The notes: generated by a model from the sequence alone, not told the origin. A stretch of 64,000 nt of DNA from an uncultured Bacteroidales bacterium (GCA_905234755.1 CAJOIT010000012.1:1-64000); one strand, 5' to 3'. Shown: positions 35,419 to 44,743, counted from the first letter of the stretch. Numbers and translations are program-made.

Positions 35419-36486
35419 ATGGCTCAATGGCACAAAAATAAAATACAACGCGAAAATGGCGAATGGGTTGATGCTCAGTTCCCTGTAATTGTTTCTGCCA
35501 GCCGAAGCACCGACATTCCAGCCTTTTATTCCGACTGGTTTTTCCATCGGCTGAAAGTAGGCTATTCGGCATGGACAAATCCGTTCAATGGCGTGAAAAG
35601 CTATGTGGCATACGGTGACACCCGATTCATTGTCTTCTGGTCGAAAAACCCAGAGCCACTGCTGAAACATCTTGATTATTTGCAGGAGCGGAATATCGGC
35701 TGTTACATTCAATACACTCTGAACGACTATGTTGCGGAAGGTCTGGAACGGGGTGTGCCAGCGCTTGAAAAGCGGATTGAAACATTTCGGCAATTAGTTG
35801 AAAAATTAGGCAAGGGCAGAGTCGTTTGGCGTTTCGACCCGCTGATTCTGACGGATAAGATTTCGATTGACGATTTGCTTTGCAAGGTCGAGAATATCGG
35901 TAACAAATTGGACGGATATACCGAAAAGCTGGTTTTCAGTTTTGCGGACATTGCCTTGTACAAAAAGGTGAAGGCAAATCTTGAGAAAAGCAAGGTCAAT
36001 TATTCCGAATGGACAAAAGAGCAGATGCTTGAGTTTGCTCGGCGGTTGGTCGAATTGAACAAATCGAACAACTGGAACTACACTTTGGCAACCTGTGGCG
36101 AAACCGTTGACCTTGACGGCATATCGCACAACCATTGCATCGACGACAATCTGATGATTCGTTTTGCGTACAATGATAAGGCTCTGATGGATTTCTTAGG
36201 CGTGGAAATCAAGTCCGTTGAAAAAAGTTTGTTTGGTGCGATGCCTATTCCGCCTAACGCCATTATGCTGAATGCCAACCAGTATGCCATAAAGCACAAG
36301 GACAACCGTGACAAAGGTCAGCGTACCGCCTGCGGATGTATGGTGAGCAAGGACATCGGCGAATACAACACCTGTCCGCATTTGTGCGAATATTGCTATG
36401 CAAATGCCAGCAAGGAGGCGGCGGTAAAGAATTACGAGCAAGCGAAATTAACGGATTGGAAATCTGAAACGATAACGGGGAGATGA
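35419..36486 (+). CDS. DUF1848 protein with C-terminal cysteine cluster
   Basis: A 355-aa protein of the DUF1848 family (FPVIVSASRSTDIPAFYSDW; YGDTRFIVFWSKNPEP; WRFDPLILTDKIS). The C-terminal CGCMVSKDIGEYNTCPHLCE with CYANAS carries the CxxxCxxC-like set of cysteines expected for an Fe-S cluster. The family is distantly related to spore photoproduct lyase-like radical SAM proteins. The role is unknown. The last 14 codons are encoded by a short repeat that recurs at 39557-39604. Confidence 0.85.
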   Translation: MAQWHKNKIQRENGEWVDAQFPVIVSASRSTDIPAFYSDWFFHRLKVGYSAWTNPFNGVKSYVAYGDTRFIVFWSKNPEPLLKHLDYLQERNIGCYIQYTLNDYVAEGLERGVPALEKRIETFRQLVEKLGKGRVVWRFDPLILTDKISIDDLLCKVENIGNKLDGYTEKLVFSFADIALYKKVKANLEKSKVNYSEWTKEQMLEFARRLVELNKSNNWNYTLATCGETVDLDGISHNHCIDDNLMIRFAYNDKALMDFLGVEIKSVEKSLFGAMPIPPNAIMLNANQYAIKHKDNRDKGQRTACGCMVSKDIGEYNTCPHLCEYCYANASKEAAVKNYEQAKLTDWKSETITGR

Positions 36487-36488
36487 AA
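36443..36488 (+). repeat. 46-bp dispersed repeat, copy 1
   Basis: GATTGGAAATCTGAAACGAT and flanks (to GGGGAGATGAAAA) match 39557-39604 with about five mismatches. This copy is inside the 3' end of the DUF1848 gene; the other is intergenic. Confidence 0.75.
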
Positions 36489-36523
36489 ATTAATTTTAAC
36501 GCAAAAACAAAAAATAATAGGAT

Positions 36524-37963
36524 ATGACAGACATTAGCATTAAGACAGAACGAGTTTTCAGCATCTTTCATGAACTGAACCAGATACCGCGTCCATCGCA
36601 TCACGAAGAACGGGTGGCTGATTATCTCTGCAAGTTTGCAGAACGAAATCATCTGGAGTACGAACGCGACAAGGAAAATTGTGTCGTGATACGCAAGCCA
36701 GCCACTCCTGGTCACGAACAGGCCGAAACCATCGTGTTGCTGAACCACATGGATATGGTGTGCGTGGGTATGGGCGACCCGCTGAACGATCCCATTGAAG
36801 CTTACGAAGATAACGGATGGATGAAGGCGCGTGGTACATCGTTGGGTGCCGACAATGGTATTGGTCTGTCGATGGCTCTTGCCGTACTCGAGGACGATAG
36901 CATTGTACATCCTGCCCTTGAGGTCATCGCTACGACTAACGAGGAAGACGGGATGTCGGGTGCTTCGCAGTTGAGCAAGGATTTTCTGAAAGGCCGTAAG
37001 GTCATCAACCTAGATTCGGAGGACTACGACACCATCACGACCGGTGCCGCAGGAGCCTGCCTGCAGTTCCATAGCATTCCAATTAGCAGACAGTTGGCTC
37101 CAGAAGGTGCACGCAGTTGGTACCGTATCCGTATGGAGGGCGGACTCGGTGGTCATTCTGGTGTGGACATCAACAAAGGCCGTTGCAGTGCAGTGATTCC
37201 TGCAAAGTCTATCCTAAAAGATATTTGTAAGGAAGAGTGGGTTGATGTTGCCGGTATTGAAATTGGTGAGGCAAATGCTTCAATAGCCTCGAAAGGGGAG
37301 ATAGTGATTTGCATTGCAGATGAGTACTCTGAAATAGTAAGAAAAAGAATCAATACTATCAATCAGCGTTTATTCGGTGAATACCGCAGTAGCGATCCTG
37401 GCATGACATGTGGAATCGAGGAATGCGACAAACAGGATACAATCATTCCAAAGACGGTTATTAATGCCCTCGCAGGCTGTCTTGAGCAACTGCCGCAAGG
37501 CATGGTGAAGATGAGCGAGGCTATGCCTGGCACTGTGGAAACTTCAAACAATATCGGACGAATTGTTGCAGAAAAGGACCGCATTTTTGTTTCGACACAT
37601 ACACGTAGCTTTATCGACAACGATATGGTAGCGCTAAGCAAAGATATAGCAAAGACCTTTGCTGCCGCTGGTGCCAATTCCGAAGTTGTGATGTCTGCTC
37701 CAGCCTGGCAGGAGGACCAGCAGTCGTCATTCTTGCAGCTGGTAAGCAACACATTCCAGGATGTGTTGGGTTGGCGTCCTCGCATGGTAGCCATGCACTT
37801 TGTATTGGAAGCAGGCTTCTTTGTACAGCATTATCCGGGCATCCAGATAGCCAGCATTGGACCTCGAATCGTGGAACCACATTCCACTAGCGAGCGAGTT
37901 GAACTATCTACCATTCACGACATCTGGCAGGTACTGCTCGAATTGTTGAAGCGTTTGGCGTAG
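36524..37963 (+). CDS. pepD: Aminoacyl-histidine dipeptidase (M20 family)
   Basis: A 479-aa zinc dipeptidase. Motifs in order: NQIPRPSHHEERVADYLCKF, metal site LLNHMDMV, GADNGIGLSMALA, TTNEEDGMSGA, INLDSEDYDTITTGAAGA, GGHSGVDINKGR and the C-terminal PRIVEPHSTSERV. It hydrolyses dipeptides such as carnosine-type Xaa-His in the cytosol. The length is normal. Confidence 0.94.
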   Translation: MTDISIKTERVFSIFHELNQIPRPSHHEERVADYLCKFAERNHLEYERDKENCVVIRKPATPGHEQAETIVLLNHMDMVCVGMGDPLNDPIEAYEDNGWMKARGTSLGADNGIGLSMALAVLEDDSIVHPALEVIATTNEEDGMSGASQLSKDFLKGRKVINLDSEDYDTITTGAAGACLQFHSIPISRQLAPEGARSWYRIRMEGGLGGHSGVDINKGRCSAVIPAKSILKDICKEEWVDVAGIEIGEANASIASKGEIVICIADEYSEIVRKRINTINQRLFGEYRSSDPGMTCGIEECDKQDTIIPKTVINALAGCLEQLPQGMVKMSEAMPGTVETSNNIGRIVAEKDRIFVSTHTRSFIDNDMVALSKDIAKTFAAAGANSEVVMSAPAWQEDQQSSFLQLVSNTFQDVLGWRPRMVAMHFVLEAGFFVQHYPGIQIASIGPRIVEPHSTSERVELSTIHDIWQVLLELLKRLA

Positions 37964-37980
37964 TTGTGGTGAAACTAATG

Positions 37981-38048
37981 TTATGATTGCGATTTGTTGG
38001 ATTTGGACGGGGATGTGAGGATATAATAGATTATTTTATTTATTATCA
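37981..38048 (+). repeat. ~68-bp repeat upstream of the BRO-N gene
   Basis: ATGATTGCGATTTGTTGGAT with GGACGGG and an AT-rich tail matches 38969-39037 at about 70% identity. In both places it ends just before a start codon (38074 and 39049). Confidence 0.6.
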
Positions 38049-38073
38049 GTAATTTATTTGTAAAAATAGTATT

Positions 38074-38937
38074 ATGACTAAACAGCAAGCAATTCAACTT
38101 TTTGAAGAAAAAAAAATACGTTCGATATGGGATGACGAGCAGGAAAAATGGTACTTCTCTATTGCTGATGTAGTTGAGGTATTAACAGAAAGTAAGAACC
38201 CAACAGATTACATAAAGAAGATGAAAAAACGTGATCCGCTGCTAGCCAAAGGGTGGGGACAAATTGTCACCCCCCTTTCATTACAGACTATGGGCGGGAA
38301 ACAACGAGTAAATTGTGCAAGTATGGAAGGTATATTCCGTATTATACAGGCAATTCCTTCGCTAAAAGCAGAACCTTTTAAATTATGGATGGCACAGGTT
38401 GCTAGCGACAGAATAGACCAATTGCAGGATCCTGAATTGTCTATTGAACAAGCTATGGTTGATTATAAACGACTTGGTTATTCAGACAATTGGATTAATC
38501 AACGATTGAAATCGATTGAAGTCAGAAAGGAATTGACCGATGAATGGAAACGTCGTGGTGTTGAAGAAGGCTTGCAATTTGCTTCGCTTACTGATATTAT
38601 AACTAAAGCTTGGAGCGGAAAAACAACAAAGGAATACAAGAAATTCAAGAATTTGAAAAAGGAAAATCTTCGCGACAATATGACAAACACAGAATTGGTT
38701 TTAAATATGCTTGCAGAAACCGCAACTACAGATTTGTCAAAGGCACAGAATCCAGAATCGTTCGAAGAAAATATGACTGTGGCAGAAAAGGGTGGTAATG
38801 TTGCAAAGTCGGCGCGAGTGGCTCTTGAAAAAGAACTTGGACATTCAGTAGTTACTTCGTTGAATGCAAAAACATACATAAATCAATTAAATGATAAATC
38901 GGATGACCAGAATATATTGGAAGATGATAATCAATGA
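38074..38937 (+). CDS. BRO-N domain protein (DinD-like)
   Basis: A 287-aa protein. The N-terminal BRO domain spans residues 5-105 (IRSIWDDEQEKWYFSIADVV, EVLTESKNPTDYIKKMKKRD; FRIIQAIPSLKAEPFKLWMA). A C-terminal helical part (LSIEQAMVDYKRLGYSDNWI) resembles phage-type and DinD-like proteins. Possible antirepressor or damage-response factor; typical cargo of mobile regions. A 30-codon ORF overlaps its stop. Confidence 0.82.
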   Translation: MTKQQAIQLFEEKKIRSIWDDEQEKWYFSIADVVEVLTESKNPTDYIKKMKKRDPLLAKGWGQIVTPLSLQTMGGKQRVNCASMEGIFRIIQAIPSLKAEPFKLWMAQVASDRIDQLQDPELSIEQAMVDYKRLGYSDNWINQRLKSIEVRKELTDEWKRRGVEEGLQFASLTDIITKAWSGKTTKEYKKFKNLKKENLRDNMTNTELVLNMLAETATTDLSKAQNPESFEENMTVAEKGGNVAKSARVALEKELGHSVVTSLNAKTYINQLNDKSDDQNILEDDNQ

Positions 38938-39026
38938 TTATTGCAGAACTAAATATTTCTGACATATATCATGATTGTGATTCGGCAGATTTGGACGGGT
39001 TGCTAATAGATATGATAGATATTTAA
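38934..39026 (+). CDS. Micro-ORF overlapping the BRO-N gene stop
   Basis: ATGA overlap with the BRO-N gene; 30 codons encoding MIIAELNISDIYHDCDSADL and DGLLIDMIDI. The relict copy of this repeat at 37981 can be read as YDCDLLDLDGDVRI, preceded by a stop. The conserved DCDxxDLDG string suggests past coding. Expression is unproven. Confidence 0.4.
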   Translation: MIIAELNISDIYHDCDSADLDGLLIDMIDI

Positions 39027-39037
39027 TATATTATAAG
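38969..39037 (+). repeat. ~68-bp repeat upstream of the DUF6155 gene
   Basis: Counterpart of 37981-38048; see there. It overlaps the micro-ORF. Confidence 0.6.
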
Positions 39038-39048
39038 CGAAAAAAGTT

Positions 39049-39558
39049 ATGTCAAAAGCACAATTGAAAAAACATCTTGCTTCGTTGGAAAAATCACAAA
39101 TAATAGAAGTGATAATGGAACTTTACGAAGCTCGCAAAGAGGCTAAAGATTATTTGGAGTTTTATCTGAATCCAAACGAAGATGCGAAGTTGGAATCATT
39201 CAAGAAGATTATTGGTAACGAGTTTTATCCGTCGCGTGGTGAACCAAAGACAAGGTTTAGCGTATGCCGTAAGGCTGTTACGGATTTTATGAAATTGAAG
39301 CCTTCGCCAGATAAAGTGGCAGACCTGATGTTGTTTTACAGCGAGCAAGCCTGTCAGTTTTCGTATGACTATGGCGATATGTGGGAGGCTTTTTATTCCG
39401 CTGCAGAAAACCATTTTGAACGGACTATGAAGTTCCTTGCCGAAAACAATCTTGTTGAAGTGAACAAAAGGCGTATCAAAGCGATATTGAAACTAACTGA
39501 GGTTTGCGGTTGGGGGTTCAGCGATGCAATGTATGACATTTATGCGGAATACGAGTGA
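39049..39558 (+). CDS. DUF6155 family protein
   Basis: A 169-aa all-helical protein (LKKHLASLEKSQIIEVIMEL, YEARKEAKDYLEFYLNPNED; LMLFYSEQACQFSYDYGDMW) typical of DUF6155. No function is known. It has low-GC composition like its BRO-N neighbour. It is followed by the second copy of the 46-bp repeat found in the DUF1848 gene, consistent with insertion of the BRO-N/DUF6155 block by recombination. Confidence 0.8.
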   Translation: MSKAQLKKHLASLEKSQIIEVIMELYEARKEAKDYLEFYLNPNEDAKLESFKKIIGNEFYPSRGEPKTRFSVCRKAVTDFMKLKPSPDKVADLMLFYSEQACQFSYDYGDMWEAFYSAAENHFERTMKFLAENNLVEVNKRRIKAILKLTEVCGWGFSDAMYDIYAEYE

Positions 39559-39604
39559 AAATTAGCAGATTGGAAAGCTGAAACGATAACGTGGAGATGA
39601 AAAA
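39557..39604 (+). repeat. 46-bp dispersed repeat, copy 2
   Basis: GATTGGAAAGCTGAAACGAT and flanks; pairs with 36443-36488. Confidence 0.75.
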
Positions 39605-39662
39605 CTCATCAAAAGAAAGTTTTTTTTTGTTATAATAGAAATACATTCTATATTTGCACCAA

Positions 39663-39910
39663 GTTTAACGATTAAAAATTTTGATGCCTATGGAATAACG
39701 CGTACATTGATACGCACATTTTAGGATAATTTAGGAAAAAGCGGTTTTGCTTTTGTCTTCTACTCAAAAATTTGGCGATTTTTAGTACTATGAAGATATG
39801 GCAGACGGTTGCGCATTTAGCGTGATCTTTTGTTGTAATCTTGTATAGTACGGGTTCAGCCAAATACCTTGAGTAGCGGGATAGCAGAAAGACATCACGC
39901 TATTTTTTTT
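39663..39910 (+). ncRNA. Putative structured RNA A
   Basis: A -7 box TATATTTG lies at 39649-39656, and there is no ORF until 40008. The 3' end folds as TAGCGTGAT (39818-39826) with ATCACGCTA (39894-39902), followed directly by T8. Near the 5' end are a hairpin GCGTA-TACGC and the blocks TTAACGATTAAAAATT (39665) and TGGAATAACGC (39691), both also found in putative RNA B at 59993 and 60107. ATACGCAC (39710-39717) is complementary to GTGCGTAT (39911-39918) just after the T-run, which could allow alternative folding. No known family is recognised. Confidence 0.5.
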
Positions 39911-40007
39911 GTGCGTATTTTCCAAACGACCTTATAAGATGTCAAAAAAACGGAATTTGATGCCCGCCGGAAAAAGGGACACAACATTTAAATTAAATAA
40001 GTTTAAG

Positions 40008-40694
40008 ATGAAGAAGATATTATTCACTGTATTTGCAATGTTATTAATGGTTGTTTTTTGCAATGCACAGAGTTCTGAAATAGAAGATTACAAGGCTTTG
40101 ATAAAGGAACGCAAAGAAATGGCAAAATTAACTAGGGATTTAAGGAACGAAAAATCATCAAAAGATGCCAAAAAAGCTGCAAAAGAAATGGAAAAGGAAG
40201 GATGGAAACCTGCCCCAGGTAGCCTTCCTTTGGATAAGTTGAACGAAAAGGTATGGGAAATGCAGTATGAACTTGATCCACAGACAGGATTTCCAAAATA
40301 TATCATAGCAAGCGGATCTGGAGTCGCAGAAACATACGATGTGGCCAAAACGCATGCTATGGCGAGAGCGAAAACATCGCTTGCTGGTCAAATTGCAACA
40401 GAGTTGGCAGATATATTAGAGGATAAAGTCGCAAATAAGGCTATTTCAGAAAAGGATGCAACATCATTGGCAGAAATAGCTGAAGGCGGTGTACAGAAAA
40501 TCCAGCAAAAATTGGGGAGAATATTAACAATTATGGAAGTTTATAAAGACCATAAGAAAACCAAGGAAGTAAGAGTTACTATTTCATATAATTTTGAAAT
40601 GGCAAAAACTGCAGCAATGGATGCATTACGAGAAGATATGGAATCGCGTAGCGATGAATTAGTCGGTAAAGCTCGTGAGGCTTTAGGTCTTTAA
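40008..40694 (+). CDS. Secreted LPP20-like protein
   Basis: A 228-aa protein with a signal peptide (MKKILFTVFAMLLMVVFCNA). The mature part has a lysine-rich helical stretch (residues 35-65) and an LPP20-like core (ASGSGVAETYDVAKTHAMAR, AKTSLAGQIATELADI). The ATG at 40008 is used because the longer frame from 39909 runs back into the terminator of RNA A. It is the first of three envelope genes ending in a caspase-like protease. Confidence 0.75.
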   Translation: MKKILFTVFAMLLMVVFCNAQSSEIEDYKALIKERKEMAKLTRDLRNEKSSKDAKKAAKEMEKEGWKPAPGSLPLDKLNEKVWEMQYELDPQTGFPKYIIASGSGVAETYDVAKTHAMARAKTSLAGQIATELADILEDKVANKAISEKDATSLAEIAEGGVQKIQQKLGRILTIMEVYKDHKKTKEVRVTISYNFEMAKTAAMDALREDMESRSDELVGKAREALGL

Positions 40695-40714
40695 TAAAAA
40701 ACTATCTATAAACA

Positions 40715-41566
40715 ATGCGCATCTTTTCATTTCTTTTAGTAGTTGTTTTGGGAACTGCGACCTGTTTCGGGCAGAAAAGCGTAAGTGTCTGTGGTGAATA
40801 TAGGTACGTGGCTCCCGAAAACGTTTCTCGCGAACAAGCAAGGAATATTGCAATCGAGCGTGCCCGCAACAAGGCGATGGCAGATGAGTTTGGTACGATA
40901 ATTTCTGAGGTTAATACTTCAATAACAAAGAGTTCTGCAGATGGCTATAATGCGAAAGACGAAACTGTATTTAATACGTATGGTGGAACCGAAAGCAAGG
41001 GATTGTGGCTCAGCGATAATTCTGAACCCGAAATAAGCGAAACTTTTGAGAACGGATTTTTCGTAATAAACGTAAAAGTTTGTGGCAAGGCCAAAGAGTT
41101 TAAGTCTGCCGATTTAGAACTGAATGTTTCATCGCTGTGCAATGGCATTGAAAGTGACAGATTTCGTAGTAAGGACAGGTTTACCGTAAAGTTCAAGACA
41201 CCAGTAAAGGGATATTTGGCTATATTTCTGCTTGATGACAATGATGTCGCCAGTTGTCTGTTGCCTTACGAAAGCGGAGAGGCGGTTGAGGTTAATAACA
41301 AGGAAGAATATGTATTTCTGACCACTTCGGATCCTAATTATCCATGGGGAGAGGAAACCATTCTCGAAACAGAGAAAGAAGTTGAGTATTTCAGGATATA
41401 CTATATATTCTCCAAGAATAGTTTTACTATGCCAATGACTGAAAACGGAGAATATGTTCCTGAATTACAGAGAATAAAATTTGAAAAGTGGTTGTTGAAA
41501 AACAGAATACATGATGAAGACATGCAGGTAATACAGAGAGTTATAGAAGTTAGAAAAGGAAAATAA
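40715..41566 (+). CDS. Secreted DUF4384-like protein
   Basis: A 283-aa protein with a signal peptide (MRIFSFLLVVVLGTATCFG). It has an LPP20-type helix (SREQARNIAIERARNKAMAD) and a C-terminal DUF4384-like domain (DRFTVKFKTPVKGYLAIFLL, DDNDVASCLLPYESGE). DUF4384 commonly accompanies caspase-like peptidases. It lies 20 bp after the LPP20-like gene and 24 bp before the caspase gene. Confidence 0.75.
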   Translation: MRIFSFLLVVVLGTATCFGQKSVSVCGEYRYVAPENVSREQARNIAIERARNKAMADEFGTIISEVNTSITKSSADGYNAKDETVFNTYGGTESKGLWLSDNSEPEISETFENGFFVINVKVCGKAKEFKSADLELNVSSLCNGIESDRFRSKDRFTVKFKTPVKGYLAIFLLDDNDVASCLLPYESGEAVEVNNKEEYVFLTTSDPNYPWGEETILETEKEVEYFRIYYIFSKNSFTMPMTENGEYVPELQRIKFEKWLLKNRIHDEDMQVIQRVIEVRKGK

Positions 41567-41590
41567 GTGATAACAATTAAAATTACAAAA

Positions 41591-42868
41591 ATGGGAAAAA
41601 GATTTATAATTATAACGATTGCTTTGTTTTTAATCGCGATATGTGGCTTCGCACAGGGTGTAGCTACAATTTATATTAGTCGTCCGTTTAAGGGGGCAGG
41701 TTCTATTTCGAAACACAATATAGAAATAAACAACGTTCCCATTGGAGCTATTAGTTCTGGTGGTACTATGGCCATTACAATACCTGCTGGAGATGTTATC
41801 ATAAAGGATTACTACGGGGTAGTTGGCAATCCCGAAACCTTGTGGTCGGCAATTAGTGCAGAAGCTGGGAATGCTTATTATGTAAAAATAAATGAAACAG
41901 CAAAAAAAATGGTTTTAATAAACGATACCCCAGACAAATACAAAAATGCAGCATTATATGATTTTGCAACTTTGGAAAGATTATACAATAAGACACAAGG
42001 TGCAAATCAACAAGTGGCGCAAAACAACAAGCAACAGGTATCTGCACAAACCAGTACGCAACCAGTTACCAATAATAAGTCCCAAATTATTTCAGATGTT
42101 GACAAAAATATTCCACAAAGTAAGACCGTTGCTAATAATACCTATGTTTTGATTATTGCTAACGAGGAATATGAACAACTAGACAATGTAAATTTTGCAA
42201 TGCATGATGGAGAAACTTTCAGGGACTACTGCATAAAGACTTTAGGTGTTCCTGAAAAGCAGGTTAGGTTTTTCCCTAATGCTACGTATGGTAAAATAAC
42301 AAGTGGAGTTGACTGGTTAAAATATGCGCTTAACAATTTCAATGGCAGCAAAGGTATTGTGTATTATTGCGGACATGGTATTCCTGATGAAAAAACAGGT
42401 GAAGCATTTATAATTCCAGTTGATGGAAAGGGTACCAACACAACAACTTGTTATAGCCTAAATACTTTATACACAGTTCTTGCCGAAACAAAAGCAGAAA
42501 GCATAACATACTTTATGGATGCATGCTTTACAGGTGCAAACAAGGAAGGTAGTATGCTTATAGCAGCCCGTGGCGTAGCACGCGAACCTGCTAAATCTAC
42601 AGTCGGAGGAAATGCTATTGTATTCTCGGCATCAAGTGGCGATGAAACTGCAATGACATATCCAGAAAAAGGGCATGGACTATTCACTTACTTCCTACTA
42701 AAGAAACTACAAGAAACAAAAGGAAATGTTAGTTATTCGGAGCTCTCAAACTACATCAATTCGAATGTAAAGAAAGAAGCCTTCTTAATTAACGAAAAGC
42801 CACAGACACCTGTTGTTGCAACAAGTCCTGAAGCACAGGAAAGCTGGAAGGATATGAAGTTGAAATAG
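41591..42868 (+). CDS. Secreted caspase-family (C14) peptidase
   Basis: A 425-aa protein with a signal peptide (MGKRFIIITIALFLIAICGF). An N-terminal DUF2846-like beta domain covers residues 25-110. A Q/N/T-rich linker spans 135-180, and a caspase fold runs from 182 to the end. The catalytic dyad is His262 (IVYYCGHG) and Cys312 (TYFMDACFTGA). The start is the ATG at 41591; the GTG at 41567 is not compatible with a signal peptide. The target is unknown. A terminator follows at 42891. Confidence 0.88.
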   Translation: MGKRFIIITIALFLIAICGFAQGVATIYISRPFKGAGSISKHNIEINNVPIGAISSGGTMAITIPAGDVIIKDYYGVVGNPETLWSAISAEAGNAYYVKINETAKKMVLINDTPDKYKNAALYDFATLERLYNKTQGANQQVAQNNKQQVSAQTSTQPVTNNKSQIISDVDKNIPQSKTVANNTYVLIIANEEYEQLDNVNFAMHDGETFRDYCIKTLGVPEKQVRFFPNATYGKITSGVDWLKYALNNFNGSKGIVYYCGHGIPDEKTGEAFIIPVDGKGTNTTTCYSLNTLYTVLAETKAESITYFMDACFTGANKEGSMLIAARGVAREPAKSTVGGNAIVFSASSGDETAMTYPEKGHGLFTYFLLKKLQETKGNVSYSELSNYINSNVKKEAFLINEKPQTPVVATSPEAQESWKDMKLK

Positions 42869-42890
42869 TAATTTAATAGAAAAAACAAGA

Positions 42891-42928
42891 GCAGTATTCC
42901 CTATTGATCAGGGGAATACTGCTTTTTG
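42891..42928 (+). terminator. Rho-independent terminator
   Basis: GCAGTATTCCC / GGGAATACTGC, an 11-bp stem, followed by TTTTT. It ends the caspase operon. Confidence 0.9.
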
Positions 42929-42996
42929 TGTATATTATGTGTTTACCATTTTTACGGTTATTAGGCATAAGTTTCTTGGCAAATAGTAAAAAATAT

Positions 42997-43004
42997 TACT
43001 TTTG
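42997..43004 (+). promoter_or_regulatory. -7 promoter element of the dipeptidase gene
   Basis: TACTTTTG, 33 bp before the ATG at 43038. Confidence 0.5.
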
Positions 43005-43037
43005 CCACAATAAAATATTGCTCACAAACATTTTCTC

Positions 43038-44738
43038 ATGAAACGAACATTTCTCATTACCCTGATTATAGCCCTGTGCTTCGAGCCACTCCTCGCCTGC
43101 ACCAACCTTATTGTCGGCAAGAAAGCATCAACCGACGGCAGTGTGATGTGTACCTACAACTGCGATGGATTCGGATTCTCGGGTTCGCTGTTTTACAGCC
43201 CTGCCGGACTGCACGACAAGGACGAACTAATCGCCATTCACGGCTGGGGACCGTCGCACGAAGGACAATTTGTGAAGCAGGTGGAATATACCTACAATGT
43301 GGTGGGGCTGATGAACGAAAAGCAGGTCACCATAGTGGAAACCACTTTCGACGGACGCCTTGAGCTTGTCAACAAGGATGGACTGCTCGACTATTTCAGT
43401 CTTATGCGCTTGGCTCTGCAACGCTCATCGACAGCTCGCGAGGCTATCCGTTGCATGGCCGAACTGGTGGACGAATACGGATACAACAGCAGCGGCGAGA
43501 CAATTACCGTCTGCGACCCCAACGAGGCGTGGATTATGGAGATAATTGGCAAGGGCAAAGGCCGCAAGGGTGCTGTGTGGGTGGCTCTGCGAATCCCCGA
43601 CGACTGCATCTGCGCACACGCTAACCTCAGCCGTATCAGGCAGTTCCCACTGGAACAGAAAAAGTCGTACAAGAGCATCAGCAGCAAGAACTTGCAGAAT
43701 ATAAACCGTCCCGAAGTGGAATGCGTTTACGCCTACGATGTAATCTCGCTGGCGCGCGAACTTGGCTTTTTCAGTGGCAACGATGCCGACTTTTCGTTCC
43801 GCGATGCTTATTGTCCTATCGACTTCGAGAATGTGCGCTATGCCGATGCCCGCGTGTGGAGCTTCTTCCGTCACCACTACAGCAAGGACGAAATGGACAA
43901 GTACTTGCCATATATCAATGGCGATTTCGACAAGTGCGACCATCTTCCGCTGTGGATAAAACCCGATGCTCCGCTTTCGCTTCGCGACTTACAAAACGAC
44001 ATGCGCGACCATTTTGAGGGCACTCCGCTCGATATGACCGCCGACATGACCGCTGGTCCGTGGGGAATGCCTATCCGTCCGCTGCCTATGCACTTCAAGG
44101 ACAAGGACAGCATAGCCTATTTCCGCGAGCGTCCGATTGCCACCCAGCAGTCGGGTTTCACAATGACCTGTCAGATGCGCTCGTGGTTGCCCGATGATGT
44201 GGGCGGTGTAACCTGGTTCAACTGCGACGATGCCAATATGGTTGCGTATGTGCCTCTGTATTGCTGTATTACGCAAGTGCCTGATGCTTTCCGTCAGGAG
44301 AACAATCCGCGAAACGAGTTTTCGTTCGAGTCGGCATTCTGGATGAACAACTGGGTGGCAAATATGGTGTATCCGCGCTATTCGATGATGGTTGGCGACT
44401 TGCGCACCGCACAGAAGGAACTAGAGGACTACTACTTTGCCGACCAGGACAGCGTGTTGCTTGCCCTAAAGGGTATGCAGCCAGCCGACCGTCGCAGTTA
44501 CCTCAACCGCAAAAGCATCGAATACACCGACCTAATGATGCAACGCTGGGATAAGTTAGCCAAGTATCTGATTGTTAAGTACAACGACCAGATTATCCGT
44601 CGCACCGACGAGAATGGCAACTTCCTGCGCTGGGGCTACGACACTCCTGGATACGACCAGCAGTTCATCGATGCCATTGGCACTTCGACTGGCGACAGGT
44701 ACAAGTTGGAGAAGGTGATTGAAAGGAGAGAGAGGTAG
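43038..44738 (+). CDS. C69 family dipeptidase
   Basis: A 566-aa Ntn-hydrolase-type peptidase. The signal peptide (MKRTFLITLIIALCFEPLLA) is followed directly by Cys21 (CTNLIVGKKASTDGSVMCTY), the catalytic nucleophile freed by processing. Other landmarks are WIMEIIGKGKGRKGAVWVAL and the C-terminal WGMPIRPLPMHF. It probably digests dipeptides in the periplasm. Remnants of the 3' end of the same gene occur at 53455-53541 and 55660-55690. Confidence 0.92.
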   Translation: MKRTFLITLIIALCFEPLLACTNLIVGKKASTDGSVMCTYNCDGFGFSGSLFYSPAGLHDKDELIAIHGWGPSHEGQFVKQVEYTYNVVGLMNEKQVTIVETTFDGRLELVNKDGLLDYFSLMRLALQRSSTAREAIRCMAELVDEYGYNSSGETITVCDPNEAWIMEIIGKGKGRKGAVWVALRIPDDCICAHANLSRIRQFPLEQKKSYKSISSKNLQNINRPEVECVYAYDVISLARELGFFSGNDADFSFRDAYCPIDFENVRYADARVWSFFRHHYSKDEMDKYLPYINGDFDKCDHLPLWIKPDAPLSLRDLQNDMRDHFEGTPLDMTADMTAGPWGMPIRPLPMHFKDKDSIAYFRERPIATQQSGFTMTCQMRSWLPDDVGGVTWFNCDDANMVAYVPLYCCITQVPDAFRQENNPRNEFSFESAFWMNNWVANMVYPRYSMMVGDLRTAQKELEDYYFADQDSVLLALKGMQPADRRSYLNRKSIEYTDLMMQRWDKLAKYLIVKYNDQIIRRTDENGNFLRWGYDTPGYDQQFIDAIGTSTGDRYKLEKVIERRER

Positions 44739-44743
44739 AAAAT

